Part shown: in pieces, positions 17,303-26,273 of the stretch
How positions within the stretch are numbered: the stretch's first letter is position 1
Layout: every line of letters begins with the position of its first letter
Source of the DNA: Tundrisphaera sp051175315
GTDB lineage: Bacteria > Planctomycetota > Planctomycetia > Isosphaerales > Isosphaeraceae
NCBI RefSeq assembly: GCF_051175315.1
Contig: NZ_CP195100.1
Coordinates: 5,208,001-5,272,000 of the forward strand
Direction of reading: 5' to 3'
Length of the DNA stretch: 64,000 nt
The notes under the pieces: model-generated
What the model was told of the DNA's origin: nothing
The model's database searches: none
What the model saw: only the letters and a program-made list of their open reading frames with translations
Made by a program: the position numbers and the translations under genes

Positions 17303-19072
17303 TCAGCCGGCGTCGAAGACTTCCAGGGCGCTGGAAACCTCGTGGAGCCGGGCGGTGAGGTAGGAGCGGATCTCTTCGCTGGTCTTCAGCTGGAGGATCT
17401 GGTGGGCGTAGCGCTCCGCCTGGGTGCTGGTCACCGAGGCGAGGAGGGCCTTGATGGTGGGGACGAACGCCGGGCTCATGCTGAACCGGCGCAGGCCCAT
17501 GCCGAACAGGGCGAGCACCGACCGGGGCTGGCCGGCCATCTCGCCGCAGACCGTGACCGGCGTGCCGGTGCGCTGGCAGGCATCGAAGACCATCTGGAGG
17601 ACGCGGAAGATGGCCGGGCTGAGCGGCTCGCACAGGTGGGCGACCTTGGGGTTGTCGCGGTCGGCGGCCACCAGGTACTGGATCAGGTCGTTGGAGCCGA
17701 CCGAGATGAAGTCGGTCTCGCGAAGGATCGCGTCGATGCAGACGGCGGCGGCCGGGACCTCGACCATCACCCCGGTCTTGACGTCCTCGCCGAACGGGAC
17801 CCCCTCGCGGCGGAGGTTCCGCCGGGTCTCCTCGACCAGCCGGTTGACGTGCCGGAGTTCCTCCAGCGTCGTGATCATCGGGAACAGCATCGAGACCTTG
17901 CCATGCCGCCCGGCGCGGAGGATGGCCCGGATCTGCCGTTCGAAGAGGCGCGGGTGTTCGAACGACAGCCGGATCGACCGCCAGCCCATGAACGGGTTGG
18001 CCTCGTTGCGGCGGCCGAGGTAGGGCACCGTCTTGTCGCCGCCGAGGTCGAGGGTCCGGATGGTCACGACGCGGTTGGGGGAGTCCTCGATGATCTGGCG
18101 ATAGTGCTGGTACTGCTCTTCCTCGTCGGGGACGTCCTGGTGGGCGAGGAACAGGTATTCGGTCCGGAACAGCCCGACGCCGGTGGCCCCGACCTTCTGC
18201 GAGGCCTGGGCGTCGGCCGGGTTGTTGATGTTGGCCAGCAGCTCGATCGAGACGCCGTCGGCGCTGCGGGCGGGCTGGTCGCGGTTGAGGACCAGCCGGT
18301 CCTTGAGGTCGAAGAACTCCCGCTGCATCTTGCGATAGGCGGAGGTCGTCTCCGCGTCGGGGCGGACCAGGACGATCCCCTCGCGGCCGTCGACGATGAT
18401 CAGGTCGCCGGATCGGACCTCGCCGCTGATGCCCAGGACGCCGGAGACGGCGGGCAGGCCGCGGCTCCGCGCCAGGATCGCGGCGTGGCTGGTGCCGCCG
18501 CCGGTCTCGGTGACGATGCCGGCGATGGGCAGCGAGCCGAGGCTCATCGCCTGGCTGGGCAGCAGCTCGTGGGCGACCAGGATCACCGGCACGTCGCCGT
18601 CCACGCCGGGGGAGAGGTGCGGGGCCATGCCCGGCGTCGGCGTGGTCAGGTGGGAGCCGATCCGCGAGACCACGTCGCGGAGGTCCGCGGCCCTCTCCCG
18701 GAAGTAGTCCTTCTCGATCCGGGCGAAGCTGGCGGCATAGCCCTGCATGACCACCTGGATCGCCGACAGGGCGGTCATCCGCTGGGATTCGATCAGGGCC
18801 CGGACCTTGGAGAGCATCGCCTCGTCGTTGACGATCTGGAGGTGCGTCTTGAAGATGTCCGCCTCGGCAGGTCCGAGCTGCTCGGCCACCTTCAGGACGA
18901 TCCCCTCCAGCTCGAGGGCCGAGGTCGCCACGGCGACCTCGAACCGCTCGATCTCGGTGCCGATCGCCTCGTGCTCGGAGAGGAACTGGGTGTCGGCGCC
19001 GCCGAACACTGAGTCGACCCGATAGGCCACGCCGACCACAACGCCCGGACTCACCGCGATGCCTTTAAACAT
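17303..19072 (-). CDS. ptsI: Phosphoenolpyruvate-protein phosphotransferase (PTS Enzyme I)
   Basis: About 589 residues, the usual Enzyme I length, without an N-terminal GAF domain, so this is EI and not PtsP. The phosphorylated histidine lies in T-E-T-G-G-G-T-S-H-A-A-I (His at about residue 196). The PEP-binding TIM barrel follows with LFRTEYLF, GGDKTVPY, DFISVGSNDLIQY and the catalytic VTVCGEMAG. It transfers phosphate from PEP to HPr. No HPr or EII gene is nearby, so its role may be regulatory. The start is taken as ATG 19072 (FKGIAVSPG matches family N-termini); a GTG at 19081 is in frame. Neither has an obvious Shine-Dalgarno site. Confidence 0.93.
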   Translation of the reverse strand: MFKGIAVSPGVVVGVAYRVDSVFGGADTQFLSEHEAIGTEIERFEVAVATSALELEGIVLKVAEQLGPAEADIFKTHLQIVNDEAMLSKVRALIESQRMTALSAIQVVMQGYAASFARIEKDYFRERAADLRDVVSRIGSHLTTPTPGMAPHLSPGVDGDVPVILVAHELLPSQAMSLGSLPIAGIVTETGGGTSHAAILARSRGLPAVSGVLGISGEVRSGDLIIVDGREGIVLVRPDAETTSAYRKMQREFFDLKDRLVLNRDQPARSADGVSIELLANINNPADAQASQKVGATGVGLFRTEYLFLAHQDVPDEEEQYQHYRQIIEDSPNRVVTIRTLDLGGDKTVPYLGRRNEANPFMGWRSIRLSFEHPRLFERQIRAILRAGRHGKVSMLFPMITTLEELRHVNRLVEETRRNLRREGVPFGEDVKTGVMVEVPAAAVCIDAILRETDFISVGSNDLIQYLVAADRDNPKVAHLCEPLSPAIFRVLQMVFDACQRTGTPVTVCGEMAGQPRSVLALFGMGLRRFSMSPAFVPTIKALLASVTSTQAERYAHQILQLKTSEEIRSYLTARLHEVSSALEVFDAG

Positions 19073-19124
19073 AAGACGCACAGTCTATCAAGTCGGTGGT
19101 GGGCATGACAATTGCCGGAATTCC

Positions 19125-20819
19125 CTAACCGACCGGGCCCGTCCATGGGACCGGCACATTCGGATCGTCCTCGCGGCCGGCGTGCCTCCCCAGCGCGGCC
19201 ACGACCAGAAGCGCCGCCGCCGAGGCCCAGTAGGCCGCCGCCCAGTGGTAGGGCGTCTGGTGGGCCGACGCCCCGAGGCGACCCTGCTCCTTGAGCCGGG
19301 CCATGGCCTCGGCCGGGGCCACGATCGGGCCTTCCGGCAGCCCGGAATGGATCACGCCGAACCAGGCGAACCCTCCGGCGACGGCCAGGTAGATCGCCGC
19401 CGCACGCATCCGCCCGTCGATGAGCATGGCCAGGGCCGAGCCCCAGATCAGGCTGGTCACGATGAACCCCCCGGCCATCATCGTGACGGTCTGGATCAGG
19501 TGCTGCGTCCCCGGCGCGAGGTCGGCGAACGGCTTCGACTCGCGGAGGATCGCATTCAGGGCGAACAGGGCCAGGTAGGCCAGGGCCGGAACGCAGGCGA
19601 AGGCCACCGCCGGGTAGTGCCGCGTCGGCGTCGCCCGGAACGACTGCGCCGTGATCTCCAGGCCCACGAAGATCAGGATCGGGAAGACGGCCGCCTTGGG
19701 CAGCAGGTAGAAGATCCAGTCGAAGAAGCCGAACACCCCGGCCGCCCCCACGAACAGGGCGGTGGCCAGGGTGTAGCCGGCCCGCGCCCCCATCGCCTTG
19801 TAGGCCGGGTGGCCGATGTAGGGGGTGGACTGGATCACCCCGCCGAACAGCCCCGCCACCAGCGTGGCGAACCCGTCCACGGCCACGACCGGCCCGGTCG
19901 GGTATTCGTCGCCCACCGCCGCGGCGCTCTCGGTGCAGTCGATCCCCCCGACCACCGTGGCCAGCGTCAGCGGGATGGCCACCGGCAGGTAGCCCAAAGC
20001 CTCGCGCCACGACGCCCGGAACCATTCGAGCCATTCGGCCATCGGCAGCGGCAGGGAGGCCCGCAACGCCAGGTCGGGCCGGGAGACCCCCTCGCCGCCC
20101 CCCATCCCCGGGCCGAGGCCCAGGGCGTGCAGGCCATAATAAAGGAGACATCCCACCACCAGCGCCGCCAGGGCCCCGGGCGTATCCCCCCGCAGCCGCC
20201 AGTGGGCCGTCATCGTGGCCAGGATCATCATCAGGACCACCATCCCCACCACCGGGGTGGACACGATGTCCAGCAAAGGCAGGAAGCTGATGATGACCAG
20301 CGCAATCGCCGTGAGCGACCCGAGGAGCCCCGCCCGGGGCAGGACGCGGCGGATCAGGCCGCTGAACAGCGAGCAGGAAAATTTGAAGATCGCCGCCGCC
20401 AGCATCATGCTGATGCCGATGAACCAGGCATGGCGTGCCGCGCCCGCGTCATCCAGGCCGGTCGACCGGGCGTGGAGGAACGCCGGCCCGAGGATCAGGA
20501 TCACCGACCCGAACGTCGACGGGGTGTCCAGCCCCAGGGGCATCGCCGTGGTGGTCGGCCGGCCCGACCTCCGCGCCAGCCAGAAGGCCATCCCGGTGAA
20601 GATCAGGTCCCCGGTCAGGACGCCCAGCGCGGTGCCCGGGATCATCTTCGTGAGCACGAACGCCCGGGGAAAGCCGAACGAGACCAGCAGGCCGGCCATC
20701 AGGATCATGTCGCCGATGTTGTCGAGCATCAGCCCGAAGAAGGCGTTGATGTCGCCGCGGCCGGCCCAGGCGTAGGGCGTGCGTTCGGGCGGTGCGAGGC
20801 TCGGATTCGTCGTGGTCAC
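19125..20819 (-). CDS. NCS2-like multi-pass permease
   Basis: About 564 residues from GTG 20819 with GGAG upstream; the longer frame to 21068 would add implausible Pro/Arg-rich sequence. Twelve or more hydrophobic segments are visible. The N-terminal GDINAFFGLMLDNIGDMILM and the central IDCTESAAAVGDEYPTGP...FGGVIQSTPYIGHPAYKAMGAR resemble the conserved TM3/TM8 and TM10 regions of nucleobase-cation symporter-2 (AzgA/xanthine permease) proteins. The substrate cannot be predicted; purines are one possibility. It lies on the same strand just upstream of ptsI. Confidence 0.65.
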   Translation of the reverse strand: MTTTNPSLAPPERTPYAWAGRGDINAFFGLMLDNIGDMILMAGLLVSFGFPRAFVLTKMIPGTALGVLTGDLIFTGMAFWLARRSGRPTTTAMPLGLDTPSTFGSVILILGPAFLHARSTGLDDAGAARHAWFIGISMMLAAAIFKFSCSLFSGLIRRVLPRAGLLGSLTAIALVIISFLPLLDIVSTPVVGMVVLMMILATMTAHWRLRGDTPGALAALVVGCLLYYGLHALGLGPGMGGGEGVSRPDLALRASLPLPMAEWLEWFRASWREALGYLPVAIPLTLATVVGGIDCTESAAAVGDEYPTGPVVAVDGFATLVAGLFGGVIQSTPYIGHPAYKAMGARAGYTLATALFVGAAGVFGFFDWIFYLLPKAAVFPILIFVGLEITAQSFRATPTRHYPAVAFACVPALAYLALFALNAILRESKPFADLAPGTQHLIQTVTMMAGGFIVTSLIWGSALAMLIDGRMRAAAIYLAVAGGFAWFGVIHSGLPEGPIVAPAEAMARLKEQGRLGASAHQTPYHWAAAYWASAAALLVVAALGRHAGREDDPNVPVPWTGPVG

Positions 20820-21056
20820 CGGCGGGACACTCCGGGCGGGCAGGGTGGCGAGGACGGCGGGTCGGGACGACTGGTCGCAATCGGGGCGCCGGAACCGATT
20901 CGGGACGGCCCCCGATCCTGGGTGATAAGGGACGGCCCCGGCCGTCGCAAGCCGGCACCCGCCTTCGAATAAGAAAATCGGGGGGACCTGCCGGGACGGG
21001 CCCGAGGTCGGGATCGCGGGCCCCCTGCTCCGCCCCGGGCCCGAGGATCGCGCACC

Positions 21057-23855
21057 ATGCCCGTTCACCCCCGCCCGATCGCCTCGTCCTGGTTCAAGGC
21101 TAGCTTACTCATCGCCTTCGGGTTGGGCCCGATCGGGACCGCGCGGGCCATCGACTTCCGCTGGATCGGCCAGGACGGCCACGACTCGATCGGCGGGCAC
21201 CCGGGGCCGGCCCCCAACGACTTCCAGGACATCCACCTGGTCGTCCGGGGCATCCCGCCCCGCCGGCGGATCGTCCATGTGGTGATCCGGGGCCACGGCA
21301 GCGGCGAGTGGGCCACGGACAAGCAGCGCGGCAACGACCTGATCGACATCGTTCGCAAGCCGGGCGCCACCACGGCCGACCTCTACATCGAGCCGTTCGG
21401 GCCGGAGACCGGCCGGGAATTCGAGGTCCACCTCCGCTACGACACCGGCGAGGAGGTGGTGGCCTACACCCGGGGGGGCAAGGCCGACCCCAACCTCCGG
21501 GTGGCCGGGCGGGGCCTGGAAATCGCCTGGCTCGGCCCGGACGGATCCGACCGAGTCGGGATGACGGCGGGCGTCGGGCCCGACGGGGTCGAGGATGTGC
21601 GGATCGCGGTCGCGAAGCTGACGGCCGGGGCCGCGATCCGGTCGGTGGCCGTGGCCGGGCCGGAGGGCCTGGCCTGGTCGTCGGGGCTGAACTCCAACGC
21701 CCACCGCAACGCCGAGTTCCTCCGCGACCCCGCCGACCCGACCCGGGGTGTGCTCGCGATCGGCGTGGACCGCGACCTCGCCGGGCAGGCGTTGAAGGCC
21801 TTCGTCGATTACGAGGACGGCCGCACCGACTCCCGCGATTTTCGAGCGGGCGGCGGCCGGCCGCCCCGGCCCCTGCCCACCCCCGCCCTCCCGGATCTCG
21901 GCCCGGGGACGCTCTCGGCCCGATGGCTCGGCCAGGATGGGGCCCCCGCCGGGCCCGGCGCCGTCCACGTCGCGGTCGACGGACTGGAGCCGGGCCGGAC
22001 GATCGTGGCTGCCGCGCTGACCGACTCGATCGTGGGGAACTGGACGACCCACGACGAGTCACACCCCGGCTTCCCGCTGCCCGGCGATCCGGATCGGCTT
22101 GCCATCACCCGGGGCGGGCCGGATCGGGCCGACCTCGCCTTCCCCCCGTGCCGGGACGAATCCGACACGACTATGATCCTCCGGGTCCGCGACGACCGGG
22201 GCCGCGAGTCGATCCTCCGGTTCCCGGGCGGGGCCTGCGACCTGGCGAAGCAGACGCCCCCCCTGCCCCCGGGCTCGGCCACGGCGCATCCCGGCGACGA
22301 CCTCCAGGCGCTGGTCGACCGGGTCGGGACGGTGACGCTCGCCCCCGGCACCTACCCCCTGCCCCGCCCCCTGATCCTGAACCGCCCGACGCGGATCGTG
22401 GGCCAGCCGGGCGCGATCCTCCGGTTTCAGCAATCGGCCGACCAGCCGGCCTGGACCACCGCCATCAAGATCCACAAGGGGGGGACGACGCTGGAAGGGT
22501 TCGCGGTCCGGTTCGCCGGGCCGGTCCGATGGGACTGGGACGTGAGCTTCGGCCCGGCCCTGATCGGGACGACCGACAATCGCGACCCGAACCCGCCCGA
22601 GCGTCGGCACGGCGTCGTCCTGGCCCGGCTCGACCTCGAAGCCCCCCCGAGTTCGTCGGACAAGTGGTCTCCCTGCGTGAACCTGACCCGGCTCCTCGCC
22701 GCGAACAGCGGTCGCGTCGAGGGTTGCACGCTCCGGGGGGGCGGCATCGTGTTCGCGGGCGGGCCCTGGACGATGTCCGACAACCTCTACCGGGGGGCGA
22801 TGCCCCGGACCTTCGCCTATGACCTGTTCTCCGGGCGGTATTCCCACGACGCGGTCGTGGCCCGCAACCGGGTCGAGATCGCGCCCGACTCCGGCAAGAC
22901 CTGGCGGTTCCTGGTCCTCACCCAGCGCGGCACCCGCGACGAGATCGCCGACAACGTCGTGGCCGGCATCGGGGCGCGGGAGGATGACCCGATCCCCCAC
23001 CCCAACGCCCCGGAGGTGATTCTGACCGAGGCCTATCGGCTCCACTTCGAGGGGAAGCCGGCGGCGATCTCGGCCGATGGCCGGGTCGTGGCGATCCCCG
23101 AGCCCCAGGGCTCCCCGGCGATCGCCACCGGGGACGCCCTGGCGATCCTGGCGGGCCCGCAGGCCGGGCAGTGGCGGACCGTCGCCCAGCCAATCGGCCC
23201 GAGGGTCTTCCTGCTCGACGGGCCGATCGACCCGGCCACCGAGGCGATCTCGATCGCCACCGGGTTTACCCGGGAAACCGTCTCGGGCAACACCGTGGAC
23301 ACCCGGGGCAGCGGGCAGGCCGCCAACCTGGTCCTGGCCGGCAACCACTTCGGGGTGCGGGTGGCCGGCAACCACCTGATCGGTGGCGCCGAGTCGGTCC
23401 GATTGGTCGCCTCGGCCACCGAGGATCCGGTCTTCTGGGGCTGGTCCCACGCCCCGTTCCTGGGGGCGACGATCGAGGAGAACGTCCTGGAGGATGCCAT
23501 CTCCGGAGGGATCGGCATCGAGCACAGCCCCCACGTCAAATCCAGCCAGGGGCGGGTCTATGCCTCGGCGACCCTGTCCAACAACGTCCTGCGGAGGACC
23601 GATCGTGCCCCGAAGGCGGGCGGGCCGATGCTCCGGGTCGGGTATGGCCCGGCCCGGGACGCCGGCGCGATGGTCGTGACCGAGTCCGGGACCCGGTTCG
23701 AAGGGGCCGCCCCCGAGCCGGCGGCCCGGGCCACGGCCCGGATCAACGGCCGGATCGTCCACGACGCCCCGCTCAGCGGCGAGGCGGCGGGCCGGGGAGA
23801 TCGGCCACCGCCGGGGCCTCCGGCCGGATCGAGACCCCCCGGACCCAGAGGCTGA
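21057..23855 (+). CDS. Secreted right-handed beta-helix protein
   Basis: 932 residues. It has a signal peptide (residues 10-31, ending ARA) and GAGGA 9 nt before the ATG. The first 400 residues contain three related beta-sandwich modules, each opening with a W-x-G-Q-D-G or W-L-G-P-D-G motif. A parallel beta-helix follows: VDRVGTVTLAPGTYPLPRPL is the typical entry strand, and the coils include N-x-V and G-N-x-x motifs. It is probably an extracellular carbohydrate-binding or pectate-lyase-like protein; no catalytic set was identified. The last 83 nt overlap the convergent neighbour. Confidence 0.7.
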   Translation: MPVHPRPIASSWFKASLLIAFGLGPIGTARAIDFRWIGQDGHDSIGGHPGPAPNDFQDIHLVVRGIPPRRRIVHVVIRGHGSGEWATDKQRGNDLIDIVRKPGATTADLYIEPFGPETGREFEVHLRYDTGEEVVAYTRGGKADPNLRVAGRGLEIAWLGPDGSDRVGMTAGVGPDGVEDVRIAVAKLTAGAAIRSVAVAGPEGLAWSSGLNSNAHRNAEFLRDPADPTRGVLAIGVDRDLAGQALKAFVDYEDGRTDSRDFRAGGGRPPRPLPTPALPDLGPGTLSARWLGQDGAPAGPGAVHVAVDGLEPGRTIVAAALTDSIVGNWTTHDESHPGFPLPGDPDRLAITRGGPDRADLAFPPCRDESDTTMILRVRDDRGRESILRFPGGACDLAKQTPPLPPGSATAHPGDDLQALVDRVGTVTLAPGTYPLPRPLILNRPTRIVGQPGAILRFQQSADQPAWTTAIKIHKGGTTLEGFAVRFAGPVRWDWDVSFGPALIGTTDNRDPNPPERRHGVVLARLDLEAPPSSSDKWSPCVNLTRLLAANSGRVEGCTLRGGGIVFAGGPWTMSDNLYRGAMPRTFAYDLFSGRYSHDAVVARNRVEIAPDSGKTWRFLVLTQRGTRDEIADNVVAGIGAREDDPIPHPNAPEVILTEAYRLHFEGKPAAISADGRVVAIPEPQGSPAIATGDALAILAGPQAGQWRTVAQPIGPRVFLLDGPIDPATEAISIATGFTRETVSGNTVDTRGSGQAANLVLAGNHFGVRVAGNHLIGGAESVRLVASATEDPVFWGWSHAPFLGATIEENVLEDAISGGIGIEHSPHVKSSQGRVYASATLSNNVLRRTDRAPKAGGPMLRVGYGPARDAGAMVVTESGTRFEGAAPEPAARATARINGRIVHDAPLSGEAAGRGDRPPPGPPAGSRPPGPRG

Positions 23856-26001
23856 ACGGGGTGGAGTCCCCCTCGACGTGGGCCGCGTTGGGCAGCGGCG
23901 GGTCCGCCGAATCGCTCTCCAGGGCTAGTTCGCTGAGCCCCTGCGGGAGGCGGAAGGCCGGGGTCTGCCAGGCGTCGCGGGTGCTGGGCGCGGCGTCCCA
24001 GGTCGCCAGTTCCTTCCCCTCGGCCATGAGCCGGACGGTCCGCCGGGTCCGGTGGCCGGAGGCATCGAGCGTGAGGGTCAGCGGCCGGGCGTCGTCGGGG
24101 TTAAAAACGTACAGCTTGCCCGAGGCCCCGACCATGCAGGACCGCTCGCCCCGGCGCATCAGGCGGTGGCTCCACCCCTGGGCGTGGAGGATCGTGGTCC
24201 GGCGCGGGGGCGGCAGCCTGTCGCGGTCGTACACGACCGCGTCGGCGTCTTCGTAGACCTTGGCGTCGGCCAGCTCGGCCTTGATCCGGTCGAGGTGGAC
24301 CGGGAATTCGGGGAACGACCCCGGCCGCTGGTGCAGGACCACGTAGCGGAGCTCGTGGACCGTCAGGTAGAGCCAGGCGTAGTCGCGGAAGTCGGCGTCG
24401 CGGACGAGGTCGAAGTCCTGGTGGCGGGGATCGGCCAGGTAATCCGCCCGGCCCAGCTTGAAGGCGTCGAACGGCGAGTTGTGGTAGACGAGGTTGTCGT
24501 AGCCGACGTTGAGGAACGAGGTATAGCCGGCCGAGGTGGTCCCGCCGTGGATCGACTGCCAGTAGGTCGTCAGCGCTGGGAGTTCAAAAGCCCCCGAGTT
24601 GAACTGGGGGGCGTCCAGGAAGGTGGCCTGCGGGTCGCGGTCGAGGATCGCCCGATAGGCGGCCGGCATCGGAGGGACCGTCACCGTGATGTAGGGGTTG
24701 GTGCTCAGGTCGGCCAGGGCGACCGCTGACAGCACGCTGAAGACGGCGACCCGGCCGGCGCGGCCGGGAAGCCGGTCGAGCAGGTGCTTCAGCGCGGTGG
24801 CCGCCACCAGGGCCGCGACCACCGAGGCATAGAGGTTGAACCGGGCCGGGACCCGGATCACCCGGAAGCCGACGAACCATTTCTTGAGCCAGTAGGCCGG
24901 CAGGGTGATCTCCAGCGACCCGACCTTGGCGTGCGAACCCATCGACAGGACGACCAGCATCGCCAACGCCGCCCACCAGTACGCCCGCCGCTCGAACCGG
25001 ACCCGGAAGGCCGCCGCGTAGGCGATCAGCCCCAGCGTGACCACGCCGAGATACGACGGGATCGACCCCGGGTGGATCATCACGTCGGTGTTGAACGGCA
25101 GGAGCTGGCCCAGCCGGTGGACCGGTGAGGGGACCAGATACCCCCAGAGCGGGGCCCGGAACATCCAGAACTCGGAGTCCGGCCGCGACATGACGTAGCC
25201 GTTGGCCACGGCCCAGACCTGGTTCGAGAACAAGAGCACCATCGCCGGCCCGGTGATCGCCGAGAAGGCGGCGAACCAGCGACACCGGGCGAGCAGCCAG
25301 TCCCCGATCCCCGATCGCCCCGCGCCGATCGCCCGCCACGCCACGTACAGGACTGCCGGGAAGATCGCGAATAGTCCGGCATAGGGCGAACTCATCGCGA
25401 CCAGGACGTACAGGAGTGCGGAAACCGCCAGGCCTTTCCGCGTCGGCGTGTCCACCCATCGCGTCCATGCGACCAGGAACAGGGGGAACCAGCCGATGGT
25501 GATCTGCTCCAGCTCTCCGCGGGAGAAGAAGATCATCGGCATCCCCAGTATTGCGGTCATCCCGGCCAGGCAGGCCGCGGGTCGGCTCCGGGTGACGTTC
25601 CAGGCCAGCGTGAAGGTGCCGATGCCGGTCAGCCAGAAGGCGAACGTGCGGATCAAGTTGTAGCAGAGGATGTCGTTGTCGAAGAGGAGCGACAGCGGGA
25701 TGAAGAGCAGGGTCTGGAAGTGCATCGGCGGGAGCGTGCCCAGCGCCGCGCCGACCGGGGCCTGGATGTTGGGGCAGAAGAATGGGAGCTTGCCCTGGAG
25801 CACGCATTGCATGTTCCAGCGCATGGTCCAGATGTGGGCGATCGGGTCGACCCGCCAGGGCAGTGTCGATCCCATCGTCAGCATGGCCGGATAGGTGGCC
25901 ACGAACACCGAGGCCAGGTACAGGGCCGAGACCGCCGCCAACGTCGACCATCCCGGCGACCAGGCGGAGGTCGGCGGGGCCGGAGAGCGATCATCGGACA
26001 T
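23773..26001 (-). CDS. Polytopic GT-C-like membrane protein
   Basis: About 742 residues with some ten membrane segments in the first 430 residues and a soluble C-terminal domain. The acidic motif after the first helix (WRVDPIAHIWTMRWNMQ) and the long alternation of helices resemble GT-C glycosyltransferases of the PMT/YfhO type, which move sugars from lipid carriers on the periplasmic face. The substrate is unknown. ATG 26001 or ATG 26013 may be the start. The 3' end runs 83 nt into the convergent beta-helix gene. It is the last host gene before the prophage. Confidence 0.65.
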   Translation of the reverse strand: MSDDRSPAPPTSAWSPGWSTLAAVSALYLASVFVATYPAMLTMGSTLPWRVDPIAHIWTMRWNMQCVLQGKLPFFCPNIQAPVGAALGTLPPMHFQTLLFIPLSLLFDNDILCYNLIRTFAFWLTGIGTFTLAWNVTRSRPAACLAGMTAILGMPMIFFSRGELEQITIGWFPLFLVAWTRWVDTPTRKGLAVSALLYVLVAMSSPYAGLFAIFPAVLYVAWRAIGAGRSGIGDWLLARCRWFAAFSAITGPAMVLLFSNQVWAVANGYVMSRPDSEFWMFRAPLWGYLVPSPVHRLGQLLPFNTDVMIHPGSIPSYLGVVTLGLIAYAAAFRVRFERRAYWWAALAMLVVLSMGSHAKVGSLEITLPAYWLKKWFVGFRVIRVPARFNLYASVVAALVAATALKHLLDRLPGRAGRVAVFSVLSAVALADLSTNPYITVTVPPMPAAYRAILDRDPQATFLDAPQFNSGAFELPALTTYWQSIHGGTTSAGYTSFLNVGYDNLVYHNSPFDAFKLGRADYLADPRHQDFDLVRDADFRDYAWLYLTVHELRYVVLHQRPGSFPEFPVHLDRIKAELADAKVYEDADAVVYDRDRLPPPRRTTILHAQGWSHRLMRRGERSCMVGASGKLYVFNPDDARPLTLTLDASGHRTRRTVRLMAEGKELATWDAAPSTRDAWQTPAFRLPQGLSELALESDSADPPLPNAAHVEGDSTPFSLWVRGVSIRPEAPAVADLPGPPPRR

Positions 26002-26013
26002 GGACGGTTCCAT

Positions 26014-26177
26014 CCCTGTGAACCGGTGGATGAGGGCTTCCTGGCCCGGTACGCGAGGCCACGCATCCTCATTGGATCGGTGATCGAAGCCTCGGGACTT
26101 CGGTCTATTCTTGCGTCAACCCGACCGTTCGGGGACATTACCCCAATCCACCTTCCTCAACAAGAGGTACTGATCCG
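26014..26177 (+). promoter_or_regulatory. Original 5' flank of the sugar isomerase target gene
   Basis: Host sequence upstream of the interrupted gene's own ATG at 26178. It should hold that gene's native promoter, and AAGAGG about 10 nt before the ATG is a plausible ribosome binding site. In the lysogen this promoter now points into the phage integrase gene. Confidence 0.5.
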
Positions 26178-26204
26178 ATGCTTCAACTGGGTTCCAACCT
26201 CTAG
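26178..26204 (+). pseudogene. Orphaned 5' end of the sugar isomerase gene
   Basis: ATG-CTT-CAA-CTG-GGT-TCC encodes M-L-Q-L-G-S, which equals residues of the intact gene at the other prophage end (L-Q-L-G-S-I-T-Y-N). After the shared 13 bp the frame enters phage DNA and stops at TAG 26202. It is the remnant left by integration. Confidence 0.85.
26184..26196 (+). other. attL core, CAACTGGGTTCCA
   Basis: A 13-bp sequence identical to 61070-61082 in the same orientation. Here it lies in codons 3-7 of the orphaned host 5' end, 78 bp before the integrase start. With CT-N just upstream the match is CTnCAACTGGGTTCCA. Serine integrases exchange at a 2-bp crossover within such cores. Confidence 0.88.
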
Positions 26205-26230
26205 CGTTTTAGCAAGGTGTACGTTAATAT

Positions 26231-26272
26231 CCTGGTTTTGGGGATTTTCGCTTCAAAACCAGGGGATTTTCG
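26231..26272. repeat. Inverted and direct repeats before the integrase start
   Basis: CCTGGTTTTG (26231-26240) and CAAAACCAGG (26254-26263) are perfect 10-bp inverted arms. GGGGATTTTCG occurs at 26240-26250 and again at 26262-26272, ending 1 nt before the integrase GTG. It could be an operator, an RNA hairpin controlling translation, or an accessory integrase or directionality-factor site. Confidence 0.55.
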
Positions 26273-26273
26273 A

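Noticed and set aside
26184..26196. tRNA or tmRNA as the attachment target
   Set aside because: The core lies in codons of a protein gene and no tRNA-like fold is present at either end.
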